A stretch of DNA of 64,000 nucleotides from Streptomyces amritsarensis (GTDB lineage Bacteria; Actinomycetota; Actinomycetes; Streptomycetales; Streptomycetaceae). The position numbers were made by a program, and so were the translations under genes. Below the pieces are notes generated by a model, which made no database searches, had not been told where the DNA came from, and worked only from the letters and a program-made list of their open reading frames with translations. Below are positions 1 through 9,055 of the stretch, one piece after another (the first letter of the stretch is position 1; each line of letters begins with the position of its first letter). The stretch covers positions 1-64,000 of the forward strand of contig NZ_MQUR01000025.1 of NCBI RefSeq assembly GCF_001953875.1, given 5' to 3'.

Positions 1-1
1 G

Positions 2-28
2 AGCTGGGTCGACAGCGACGAGAGCTGA
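2..28 (+). CDS. 3' end of an upstream CDS, probably ilvC
   Basis: The first 28 bases hold an open frame that ends in TGA at 26-28 and reads SWVDSDES. A strong hairpin terminator follows at once, so this is read as the C-terminal tail of a gene beginning before the window. In Streptomyces, ilvC (ketol-acid reductoisomerase) normally lies just upstream of serA, which makes it the likeliest identity. Eight residues are too few to confirm this. Confidence 0.4.
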   Translation, partial: SWVDSDES

Positions 29-34
29 TCTCGC

Positions 35-74
35 CGCGGCGGGGCCGGGACGGTAGGGTCCCGGCCCCGCCGCG
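35..74 (+). terminator. Hairpin terminator after the upstream (ilvC-like) gene
   Basis: A perfect 16-bp inverted repeat (35-50 with 59-74) encloses an 8-nt loop, directly after the stop codon at 26-28. The stem is almost all G/C and no U-run follows, as is usual for Streptomyces terminators. Confidence 0.75.
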
Positions 75-338
75 CATCACCGTGCGGTACGGCACTTTCC
101 GCGATCGGTGACCGGAGCGCCGGGATCGCAGCCCTCACGGGGGCCGCTTGTCCAACCCGGCCAACCACGGAAGAGTGATCCTTCCGTACAGGCGGAAAAC
201 CGGTCCGTCCGCGCCACTACACTGCTCAACACATACGCGTCAGGCCCACAGTGTCGTGCGTCTTCCACGCGGCTACCCCCTCCACCGCCTGCGGCCGTCG
301 GGACGGCCGTCCGCACTGGACTTGTGAGGATGACCCAC

Positions 339-1928
339 GTGAGCTCGAAACCTGTCGTACTCATCGCCGAAGAGCTGTCGCCCGCCACGGTGGACGCGCT
401 CGGTCCGGACTTCGAGATCCGGCACGTCAACGGTGCCGACCGCGCGGAGCTGCTGCCCGCGATCGCCGACGTCGACGCGATCCTCGTCCGCTCCGCGACG
501 AAGGTCGACGCCGAGGCCATCGCCGCGGCGAAGAAGCTGAGGGTCGTCGCCCGCGCCGGCGTCGGACTGGACAACGTCGACGTCTCCGCCGCCACCAAGG
601 CCGGCGTGATGGTCGTCAACGCCCCGACCTCGAACATCGTGACCGCCGCCGAGCTCGCCTGCGGCCTGCTCGTCGCCACCGCCCGCAACATCCCGCAGGC
701 CAACACCGCCCTGAAGAACGGCGAGTGGAAGCGGAACAAGTACACGGGTGTCGAGCTCAGCGAGAAGACCCTCGGTGTCGTCGGCCTCGGCCGCATCGGC
801 GTCCTCGTCGCCCAGCGCATGTCCGCCTTCGGCATGAAGATCGTCGCGTACGACCCCTACGTCCAGCCCGCGCGCGCCGCCCAGATGGGCGTGAAGATGC
901 TGACGCTGGACGAGCTGCTGGAGGTCGCCGACTTCATCACGGTGCACCTGCCCAAGACCCCCGAGACCCTCGGTCTCATCGGCGACGAGGCCCTGCACAA
1001 GGTCAAGCCGTCCGTCCGCATCGTCAACGCCGCGCGCGGCGGCATCGTGGACGAGGCCGCCCTGTACTCCGCCATCAAGGAGGGCCGCGTCGCCGGCGCC
1101 GGCCTCGACGTGTACGCGAAGGAGCCCTGCACGGACTCCCCGCTCTTCGAGCTCGACCAGGTCGTCTGCACCCCGCACCTCGGCGCGTCCACGGACGAGG
1201 CCCAGGAGAAGGCCGGCGTCTCGGTCGCCAAGTCGGTGCGCCTCGCCCTCGCCGGCGAGCTCGTGCCGGACGCGGTCAACGTCCAGGGCGGCGTCATCGC
1301 CGAGGACGTCCGTCCGGGCCTGCCGCTCGCCGAGAAGCTCGGCCGCATCTTCACCGCCCTCGCGGGCGAGGTCGCGGTCCGCCTCGATGTCGAGGTCTGC
1401 GGCGAGATCACCCAGCACGACGTCAAGGTGCTCGAACTGTCCGCGCTCAAGGGTGTCTTCGAGGACGTCGTCGACGAGACGGTCTCCTACGTCAACGCCC
1501 CGCTGTTCGCGCAGGAGCGCGGTGTCGAGGTGCGCCTGACCACCAGCTCGGAGTCCCCGGACCACCGCAACGTGGTGACCGTCCGCGGCACCCTGTCGGA
1601 CGGTCAGGAGGTGTCGGTCTCCGGCACCCTCGCCGGCCCGAAGCACCTTCAGAAGATCGTGGGCATCGGCGAGTACGACGTGGACCTGGCGCTCGCCGAC
1701 TACATGGTCGTACTGCGCTACACCGACCGGCCCGGTGTCGTCGGCACCGTCGGCCGCGTCCTCGGCGAGGGCGGCCTGAACATCGCGGGCATGCAGGTCG
1801 CTCGTGCGGAGGAGCACGGCGAGGCCCTCGCGGTCCTCACCGTCGACGCCGAGGTGCCGGCGAACGTCCTCGCGGACATCGCCGCCGAGATCGGCGCCGT
1901 CTCGGCGCGCACCGTCAGCCTCGCCTGA
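339..1928 (+). CDS. serA: D-3-phosphoglycerate dehydrogenase SerA
   Basis: First enzyme of phosphoserine-pathway serine synthesis: oxidises 3-phosphoglycerate to 3-phosphohydroxypyruvate with NAD, in the cytoplasm. At 529 residues it is the long actinobacterial form: substrate- and nucleotide-binding domains, an intervening domain, and a C-terminal ACT domain (about 455-529) for serine feedback. Visible are the Rossmann motif GLGRIG (about 149-154), the catalytic Arg in NAARGGIVDE (about R233) and the catalytic His in TPHLGAS (about H280). I chose GTG at 339 because GAGGA at 326-330 is well spaced from it. An in-frame ATG at 330 overlaps that site and is the alternative. The gene stands alone between two terminators. 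Confidence 0.97.
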   Translation: MSSKPVVLIAEELSPATVDALGPDFEIRHVNGADRAELLPAIADVDAILVRSATKVDAEAIAAAKKLRVVARAGVGLDNVDVSAATKAGVMVVNAPTSNIVTAAELACGLLVATARNIPQANTALKNGEWKRNKYTGVELSEKTLGVVGLGRIGVLVAQRMSAFGMKIVAYDPYVQPARAAQMGVKMLTLDELLEVADFITVHLPKTPETLGLIGDEALHKVKPSVRIVNAARGGIVDEAALYSAIKEGRVAGAGLDVYAKEPCTDSPLFELDQVVCTPHLGASTDEAQEKAGVSVAKSVRLALAGELVPDAVNVQGGVIAEDVRPGLPLAEKLGRIFTALAGEVAVRLDVEVCGEITQHDVKVLELSALKGVFEDVVDETVSYVNAPLFAQERGVEVRLTTSSESPDHRNVVTVRGTLSDGQEVSVSGTLAGPKHLQKIVGIGEYDVDLALADYMVVLRYTDRPGVVGTVGRVLGEGGLNIAGMQVARAEEHGEALAVLTVDAEVPANVLADIAAEIGAVSARTVSLA

Positions 1929-1953
1929 CGCCGCCACGGCAGTGACATGAGGA

Positions 1954-1979
1954 AGGGCCCGGGGGAGACCCCGGGCCCT
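1954..1979 (+). terminator. serA terminator hairpin
   Basis: Perfect 11-bp inverted repeat (1954-1964 with 1969-1979) around a GAGA tetraloop, 25 nt past the serA stop. It is G/C-rich with no clear U-tail. Confidence 0.8.
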
Positions 1980-2115
1980 GGCGCGTTCCGCCGCGCGACG
2001 CCGTCCCGCGCCGCACCGGCCGGTGGTACGCCGCCTCGTGCCCCCGCGCCCCGGCGAGCCGGCCGCCCCGAGCCGCAGCGTCCATGACGCTTGTATGGAA
2101 CGCTTGTCCGGGACT

Positions 2116-2130
2116 GCCGTCCAGGACGGC
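2116..2130. promoter_or_regulatory. Candidate TetR operator palindrome
   Basis: Perfect palindrome GCCGTCC-A-GGACGGC, about 20 nt upstream of the TetR-family start at 2151. TetR proteins often autoregulate through such a site. No other gene shares this spacer on the opposite strand, so autoregulation is the simplest reading. Binding is inferred only from position and symmetry. Confidence 0.45.
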
Positions 2131-2150
2131 TGTCTTGCTACGGTCAGGCC

Positions 2151-2753
2151 ATGGGACACCGCGAAGACCTGCTTGAGGGCGCCAAGAAGTGCCTGGTGGA
2201 GAAGGGGTTCGTACGCACCACCGCACGCGACATCGTCAGCGCCTCGGGGACGAACCTGGCCTCCATCGGCTACCACTACGGCTCGAAGGACGCCCTGCTC
2301 GCCGAGGCGTTCACCGGGCTGATGGAGCAGTGGGGAGCGGTCTTCCAGGACGGCCTGGACGGTGAGGGCGGATCGGCGGAGCGCTTCCGTGCCCTGTGGG
2401 AGGGCGTCCTCGCGCAGCACGAGAAGTCCGCGCCCGTGTGGGCGGCGAGCCTGGAGGTGGCCCTCGGCCGTGACCAGCGGCCGGACCTGCGGGCCATGCT
2501 CGCGGCCTCGCAGGCCGAGGGGCGCCGCAGGCTGGCCTCGCTGCTCACCGGCACCCCGGAGGGCGAGCTCGACGAGCGGGACGTGCGCACCGTGGGCTCC
2601 TTCTACCAGGCGCTGCTCGACGGCCTGATGGTCCAGCGGCTCTTCGACCCGGAATCGGCAGCCACCGCCGAGGAGCTCACCGAGGGCATGCGCCGGGCCG
2701 CCGAGGCGATGATCCGGCCGGGGGAGCGGGCCGGAGGGCGGCCTGCACCGTGA
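2151..2753 (+). CDS. TetR/AcrR-family transcriptional regulator
   Basis: A 200-residue one-component regulator. The N-terminal helix-turn-helix is clear: GHREDLLEGAKKCLVEKGF, then TTARDIVSASGTNLASIGYHYGSKDALLAEAF, the standard TetR DNA-binding pattern with the recognition helix before YHYGSK. The C-terminal ligand domain (about 75-200) gives no ligand prediction. I start at ATG 2151 because the reading frame upstream (ATG at 2091) lacks family similarity. A palindrome at 2116-2130 may be its operator. The gene faces serA's terminator and has no obvious partner, since the next gene is over 300 nt away and convergent. Confidence 0.88.
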   Translation: MGHREDLLEGAKKCLVEKGFVRTTARDIVSASGTNLASIGYHYGSKDALLAEAFTGLMEQWGAVFQDGLDGEGGSAERFRALWEGVLAQHEKSAPVWAASLEVALGRDQRPDLRAMLAASQAEGRRRLASLLTGTPEGELDERDVRTVGSFYQALLDGLMVQRLFDPESAATAEELTEGMRRAAEAMIRPGERAGGRPAP

Positions 2754-3052
2754 AGAAGACCCGCCGCGGGTGAATTCCGCCGGGGGCCGGCGCGTCGGCG
2801 CGCGACGGGTCACCGCTTGACCACCGGCCCAAGGCGGCGTCCCAGCCCCGGCCCGGCACGGATGAACCCACGGGGGCCGGCGCCGAGCGGCCGCACGAGC
2901 TCCCCGCTGCTCGCGCCGCGCGCCTCTGCGCGCTGCTCGGGCCGTACGCGCCGCTCGGGCCGAACGGTGAGGGCTCCCCGCCCGCCTGACGCGCCGTCGA
3001 GCGGTACCCATGGCCCGGCCCCACGCGCCCCGCGCCGTACAGGCCCGCCCCT
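2754..3052. other. Spacer between convergent regulators, no gene seen
   Basis: About 300 nt of very G/C-rich sequence between the convergent TetR and PucR-type genes. Small frames on both strands are Arg/Pro/Ala-rich with no motif and look like composition artefacts. I see no clear long hairpin. Confidence 0.6.
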
Positions 3053-4342
3053 TCAGGCCAGGCGGGAGGCCTTGAGGGCCATGTGGAGCAGCAGGCGGTC
3101 CTCGCCCGCGTCGAGGTCGAGGCCGGTCAGCTGTTCGACGCGGCCGAGGCGGTAGTAGAGGGTCTGGCGGTGGATGCCGAGGGCGGCGGCGGCGCGGCCC
3201 GCCTGGCCTGCGCAGTCCAGGAACACCTCGGCGGTGCGGGCCAGTTCGCGATGGGCCGGGGCGAGCAGGGTGCGGGCCGCCGGATCGTCCACCGGGTCGG
3301 CGGCCAGGCCCGCCAGCAGCCGGTAGGGGCCGATCTGCGACCACTGGGCGACCGGGCCGAGCCGGGGCTCGGCGACGGCCGCGCGGGCCGCGGCCACGGC
3401 CTGCTCCCAGGCGGCGGGCAGTTCGGCGAGGCCGCGTACGGGGTCGGCGACCCCTGCGGTCATCCGGAGCGGGCCGGTCGCCGCCGCGGGCCCGGCTCCC
3501 GCGGACGGTGCGGGCGCCGCCTCGGCGCGGGATGCGGCGGAGCCCGCGCCGGCCGCTGCCGCCGCCGGCTGCGCCGCGCGCGGCAGCAGCCGTGCCACCG
3601 CCGTCAGCGCCGGAGCCAGCGCGTCCGTCGAGCGCAGCCGCAGCAGTACGGCCAGGGCCAGGCCGCCCGCGGGCCCGGCGGCGGACGCGTCGCCCGGCTC
3701 CCCGGCGCCGCCGCCCCGCCGGGGCACGACGCACACGGCCGCCGCGCCCGGCACGGACGCGGGGGCCTCGCCGGGCCACGGCGCGATGCAGACCGCCGCG
3801 TGCAGGCCGTCCCCGCCCGGCCCGAGGGCGGCCCGCAGTGCGGCCACCGCCATGTCCTGCTGCCACCCCCGCCCGGCCGTGAGCACCGCCTGGAACTCCC
3901 GCGACAGGTCCGCGCCCGCCTTCGCCTCCTCGGCGAGCAGCACCCCGATCCGCTGGGCCACCTCCATGGCCGCGGCCAGCGCCGCGGGGTCGGGGCCGGG
4001 CTTGCCGGGCTCCTGGTCGAGCAGCCACACGTAGCCCTGCACGATGCCCCGGAACCGCACCGGCAGGCAGATCCGCCCCCGGAACACTCCTGCGTCGGGC
4101 GCCGCCGGGATGCGGACGGGACCGGTGGCGCGGGCGATGCCGAAGCCCTCGAACCACGACCGCACGGCCGCCGTCGACTGCCGGGTCAGGATCGAGCGGG
4201 TCCGCACCGGGTCCATGGCCAGATCGTCGTCGCTGTCGTGGGCACCGAAGGCGATGAGGCGGAAGTCCCGGTTCTCCAGGGTCGCCGGGGCGCCGAGGAG
4301 CGCCGAGATCTCGTCCACCAGGTCCTGGTAATCGCCCTTCAC
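3053..4342 (-). CDS. PucR/CdaR-family regulator, probably of proline catabolism
   Basis: A 429-residue protein ending in a PucR-type helix-turn-helix (about residues 375-429; [27 protein letters not shown]). The N-terminal half looks GAF-like, and a low-complexity Ala-rich linker precedes the GGDEF-like CdaR region. I use GTG at 4342, preceded by GGGAG at a normal distance. It is transcribed away from the proline dehydrogenase/P5C dehydrogenase pair, and a palindrome lies in the shared promoter region. PucR-type proteins commonly activate an adjacent catabolic operon, so control of proline use is inferred from context rather than from the protein itself. Confidence 0.85.
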   Translation of the reverse strand: MKGDYQDLVDEISALLGAPATLENRDFRLIAFGAHDSDDDLAMDPVRTRSILTRQSTAAVRSWFEGFGIARATGPVRIPAAPDAGVFRGRICLPVRFRGIVQGYVWLLDQEPGKPGPDPAALAAAMEVAQRIGVLLAEEAKAGADLSREFQAVLTAGRGWQQDMAVAALRAALGPGGDGLHAAVCIAPWPGEAPASVPGAAAVCVVPRRGGGAGEPGDASAAGPAGGLALAVLLRLRSTDALAPALTAVARLLPRAAQPAAAAAGAGSAASRAEAAPAPSAGAGPAAATGPLRMTAGVADPVRGLAELPAAWEQAVAAARAAVAEPRLGPVAQWSQIGPYRLLAGLAADPVDDPAARTLLAPAHRELARTAEVFLDCAGQAGRAAAALGIHRQTLYYRLGRVEQLTGLDLDAGEDRLLLHMALKASRLA

Positions 4343-4427
4343 CCGGCCATTCTCCCACTCCCGCCCCTCCTCTTCAGACAGATGTATGAGATCGCGGACA
4401 CGGATGCGTGACAGCTGTCGATGGCAG

Positions 4428-4444
4428 AGGATCAAAGCGATCCT
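4428..4444. promoter_or_regulatory. Candidate operator between PucR regulator and put genes
   Basis: Perfect inverted repeat AGGATC-N5-GATCCT in the 159-nt divergent spacer, about 58 nt before the proline dehydrogenase start. It is a plausible site for the adjacent PucR-family protein. Confidence 0.4.
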
Positions 4445-4501
4445 TAGGTTTCACGGTGGTTTTACTTGCGCTTTTCTTCTGCCACCCGCTGGAGGTGCCC
4501 C

Positions 4502-5428
4502 GTGCTGGGTCCCGTGATCCTCGCCGCTTCGCGCAGCGACAAGATGCGTCGTATCGTCTCGGCCGCCCCGGTGACCAAGCCCGTGGTGAACCGTTTCATC
4601 CCCGGCGAGACGGTCGACCAGGTCATCCCGATCGTCGAGGACCTCACGCAGGCCGGCCTCGAGGTCACCCTCGACGTCGTCGGTGAGGACATCACCGAGG
4701 TGGAGCAGTCCCACGCCGCGCGCGACGCCTACCTCCAGCTCATCGAGCGCCTCGCGGAGCTCGGCCTCGGCGAGAAGGCCGAGATGTCCGTCAAGCTGTC
4801 CATGTTCGGCCAGGCCCTGGAGGGCGGCCACGAGCTGGCGCTCGCCAACGTCCGCCCGGTCGTCGAGGCCGCCGCCGCCATCGGCACCACCGTCACGCTG
4901 GACGCCGAGGACCACACCACCCTCGACTCGATGTTCGCCATCCACGAGGAGCTGCGGAAGGACTTCCCGCAGACCGGCTGCGTGATCCAGGCGTACCTCT
5001 TCCGCACCGAGGCCGACGCCCGCCGGCTGGCCGCGAACGGCAGCCGCGTGCGGATCGTCAAGGGCGCCTACAAGGAGCCCGCCGAGGTCGCGTACCAGGA
5101 CAAGGCGGAGATCGACAAGGCGTACGTCCGCATCCTGAAGATCCTGATGGACGGCGAGGGCTACCCGATGATCGGGTCCCACGACCCGCGTCTGATCGCC
5201 ATCGGCCAGGAGCTCGCCCGCAAGGCCGGGCGCAAGCTGGACGAGTACGAATTCCAGATGCTGTACGGCATCCGCAGCGAGGAGCACCTGCGGCTCGCCG
5301 CCGAGGGGCACCGGATGCGTGTCTACACCGCGTACGGGACGGACTGGTACGGCTACTTCATGCGCCGCCTCGCGGAGAAGCCGGCCAACCTGCTCTTCTT
5401 CGTCCGCTCGATGATCACCAAGAACTAG
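4502..5428 (+). CDS. Proline dehydrogenase (monofunctional)
   Basis: FAD enzyme oxidising L-proline to 1-pyrroline-5-carboxylate and passing electrons to the respiratory chain. At 308 residues it is the single-domain bacterial form rather than bifunctional PutA. The TIM-barrel proline dehydrogenase motifs are visible: TLDAEDHTTLDSM, RIVKGAYKEP and EYEFQMLYGIR, the last carrying substrate-binding residues. GTG at 4502 follows GGAGGTG at 4491-4497, a good ribosome site, and the mature start LGPVILAASRSD is typical of Streptomyces homologues. The stop is 33 nt before the P5C dehydrogenase start, so the two genes are surely one operon performing the two steps from proline to glutamate. Confidence 0.96.
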   Translation: MLGPVILAASRSDKMRRIVSAAPVTKPVVNRFIPGETVDQVIPIVEDLTQAGLEVTLDVVGEDITEVEQSHAARDAYLQLIERLAELGLGEKAEMSVKLSMFGQALEGGHELALANVRPVVEAAAAIGTTVTLDAEDHTTLDSMFAIHEELRKDFPQTGCVIQAYLFRTEADARRLAANGSRVRIVKGAYKEPAEVAYQDKAEIDKAYVRILKILMDGEGYPMIGSHDPRLIAIGQELARKAGRKLDEYEFQMLYGIRSEEHLRLAAEGHRMRVYTAYGTDWYGYFMRRLAEKPANLLFFVRSMITKN

Positions 5429-5461
5429 CCAAGAACCAGGTCTAAGGAGTTGTCAGCCCCC

Positions 5462-7093
<1,632 letters not shown>

Positions 7094-7113
7094 TCCCGGC
7101 CCCCAGCGACCCC

Positions 7114-7150
7114 GCCCCCGTTCCGGTACCCCCAAGTCCGGAACGGGGGC
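7114..7150 (+). terminator. Terminator of the proline operon
   Basis: Perfect 13-bp inverted repeat (7114-7126 with 7138-7150) around an 11-nt loop, 20 nt after the P5C dehydrogenase stop. It is followed by GGTTTCC. Confidence 0.8.
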
Positions 7151-7300
7151 GGTTTCCATTTCCCGGCCGGACAACTCCTGCTGGCGGGACACCGCAGGAC
7201 CGGGTGCGGATCGGGATGCGGCTCGCGGAGGCGCTCGGCGGCGGCGGGCAGGCCGCGGCGGCCCCGGAACAGGGCCCGGAGCCGCCCGGCGGGGAAGTCG

Positions 7301-8002
7301 TCACACCTCGACGATGACCTGGTCGAGGGACTTGCGGACGAGGTCCGGGACCACGCAGTCGTCCGCCGGGTAGCCGACCGGGATGACCGCGAAGGCCTTC
7401 TCGTTCGCCGGCCGGTTCAGGACGTGGCCGAGGAAGCGCATGGGGCTCGGCGTGTGGATCAGCGCGGCCAGGCCGCTCAGGTGCAGGGCGGTCAGGAGCA
7501 TGCCGACCGCGATGCCGACCGACTCGTCCACGTAGTAGTGCTTGCGCTTCGTACCGTCGGGGCCGAGCCAGTACCGCTGCTGGAAGACCACGATCAGCGC
7601 GGGGGCGTCCGTCAGGTGGGTCTTCACGGCGTCCGTGCCGAGCGGGCGCAGCGCCGCCAGCCACTCGTCGCCGAGCCGGCCGTCGTAGGAGAGCTCCTCC
7701 TCCTGCTCGGCGGCCGCGCGGATCTGCCGGCGCACGGCCGGGTCCTTGACCAGGACGAAGGTCCACGGCTGCTGGTGCGCACCGGACGGCGCCGTCGCCG
7801 CGCACGCGATGGCGTCCCGGACGGCCTGCTCGGGCACGGGGTCGGGGGAGAAGTGGCGTACGGTCCGCCGCTCGTCCATCCGGGCCCGCAACCCGGCGGC
7901 GCGCGCCAGGGACTCGTGCTGCGGCATGCGCTCGGGCCGGTAGGGGGCGGGGCGGTACGGCTGGCCGTGGGTGGGGATCCACTGCTGGGTATCGGGCGAC
8001 AT
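7301..8002 (-). CDS. Nitroreductase-family flavoprotein
   Basis: A 233-residue FMN-dependent oxidoreductase of the nitroreductase fold. The FMN phosphate-binding start RRTVRHFSPDPVP and the family-typical APSGAHQQPWTFVLVKDP are clear (about residues 45-90). The C-terminal GYPADDCVVPDLVRKSL segment resembles the iodotyrosine-deiminase/BluB-like branch more than classical NfsB enzymes. The substrate is unknown. I use ATG at 8002; a more upstream start would add only seven residues. It is transcribed divergently from the SUKH gene with a 126-nt shared promoter region, and shows no signal peptide. Confidence 0.88.
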   Translation of the reverse strand: MSPDTQQWIPTHGQPYRPAPYRPERMPQHESLARAAGLRARMDERRTVRHFSPDPVPEQAVRDAIACAATAPSGAHQQPWTFVLVKDPAVRRQIRAAAEQEEELSYDGRLGDEWLAALRPLGTDAVKTHLTDAPALIVVFQQRYWLGPDGTKRKHYYVDESVGIAVGMLLTALHLSGLAALIHTPSPMRFLGHVLNRPANEKAFAVIPVGYPADDCVVPDLVRKSLDQVIVEV

Positions 8003-8128
8003 GGGGCGAGTCTGCCGACGCATTGGTCCAGACCGCTAGAGCCGCTTCGGCCGATGGCGGCCGGTGTGCGGCGTTCGGTGTCCGCAATGCGGTGCCGAAG
8101 GTGGCCCCGCCCTTGGTACGTTCGCGGG

Positions 8129-8509
8129 ATGAGCGACTGGGACGCGGAGGCGGTACGGGCCCGGCTGCGCGCGAAGCACTTCCGCCACGAGCTGAGGCCG
8201 CCGCTCGCCGAGGCGGAGGTCCGGGCCTTCGAGGAGGAGCACGGCATCCGGCTGCCCGAGGAGTACCGGACGTTCGTCACGACGGTCGGCGACGGCCCGG
8301 CGGGCCCCGAGGACCGCCGGTTCGACGAGGCCGAGGGGCTGACCCTCGGCACGCTCATGCCGGCCGAGGAGGGCTGCGGCATCTACTTGAGGCTGATCCT
8401 GAGCGGGCCCCTGGCCGGCCAGGTCTGGCACGTGGACCAGGATTTCGGCTGCCACATGCCTGAGAGCCCGGACTTCCGCACCTGGTACACCGACTGGCTG
8501 GAGCAGTGA
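8129..8509 (+). CDS. SMI1/KNR4 (SUKH) family protein
   Basis: A 126-residue protein with the SUKH signature: LAEAEVRAFEEEHGIRLPEEYRTFVTTVGDGPAGP near the start, then an aromatic C-terminus (GQVWHVDQDFGCHMPESPDFRTWYTDWLE). SUKH proteins include immunity proteins of polymorphic toxin systems, but many solitary ones have unknown roles, and no toxin gene is next to this one. Its TGA overlaps the ATG of the acetyltransferase (TGATG at 8507-8511), so the two are almost certainly translated together. Confidence 0.85.
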   Translation: MSDWDAEAVRARLRAKHFRHELRPPLAEAEVRAFEEEHGIRLPEEYRTFVTTVGDGPAGPEDRRFDEAEGLTLGTLMPAEEGCGIYLRLILSGPLAGQVWHVDQDFGCHMPESPDFRTWYTDWLEQ

Positions 8510-9045
8510 TGGACACGCGGACCGCGCACACCTCGCAACTGTCATCCGACGAGCTCCGCGCGATCCGGGCGCTGCTCGACGACGCCTTCGAAGGGGACTT
8601 CGCCGACGAGGACTTCGAGCACGCGCTCGGTGGGATGCACGTGCTGATCGGGGTGGACGGCCGGCTCGCAGCGCACGGCAGCGTCGTGCAGCGGCGGGTC
8701 CTGCACCGCGGCCGGGCCCTGCGCACCGGATACGTCGAGGCCGTGGCCGTACGGGCCGACCTGCGCCGCCGCGGTCTCGGCGGGCAGGTGATGGCCCGGC
8801 TGGAGCAGGTCGTGGCGGGTGCCTACGTGCTGGGCGCGCTGTCGGCGTCCGAGGAGGGGGCCGGGCTGTACCTGGCCCGCGGCTGGTCGGTGTGGCCGGG
8901 CGAGGTGGGGGCGCTCTCCCCGGACGGGCCGGTGCGGCTGCCCGAGGAGGAGGGCTCCACCTATGTGTGGGCGCCGCCCGGCGGGGTCCGGCCGGACCCC
9001 GCCGCGCGGCTCGACTTCGACTGGCGCGACGGGGACGTCCTCTAG
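8509..9045 (+). CDS. AAC(2')-I-like aminoglycoside N-acetyltransferase (GNAT)
   Basis: A 178-residue GNAT acetyltransferase. It closely resembles the mycobacterial AAC(2')-I family by several blocks in order: LGGMHVLIGVDGRLAAH, VVQRRVLHRGRALRTGYVEAVAVRADLR, the acetyl-CoA loop RRRGLGGQVM, YVLGALSASEEGAGLYLARGW, and the terminal DWRDGDVL. AAC(2')-I enzymes acetylate the 2'-amino group of aminoglycosides; in mycobacteria they are chromosomal and their native role is uncertain. The ATG overlaps the SUKH stop. Family assignment is firm by pattern. Whether it acts on aminoglycosides, or on a cell-wall or other amine, is not shown. Confidence 0.87.
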   Translation: MDTRTAHTSQLSSDELRAIRALLDDAFEGDFADEDFEHALGGMHVLIGVDGRLAAHGSVVQRRVLHRGRALRTGYVEAVAVRADLRRRGLGGQVMARLEQVVAGAYVLGALSASEEGAGLYLARGWSVWPGEVGALSPDGPVRLPEEEGSTYVWAPPGGVRPDPAARLDFDWRDGDVL

Positions 9046-9055
9046 GCCGGAGGGG

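Noticed and set aside
2677..3024. 115-residue minus-strand frame in the regulator spacer
   Set aside because: Ala/Gly/Pro/Arg composition with no motif and overlap with the TetR 3' end.
273..4358. A 1361-residue frame on the minus strand across serA and the regulators
   Set aside because: Arg/Gly/Pro-rich shadow of G/C-biased genes; it overlaps well supported serA and PucR genes and has no domain.
8129..9045. SUKH plus acetyltransferase as a polymorphic toxin-immunity locus
   Set aside because: No toxin, secretion or recombination-hotspot gene is adjacent; the partner is an AAC(2')-I-like enzyme.
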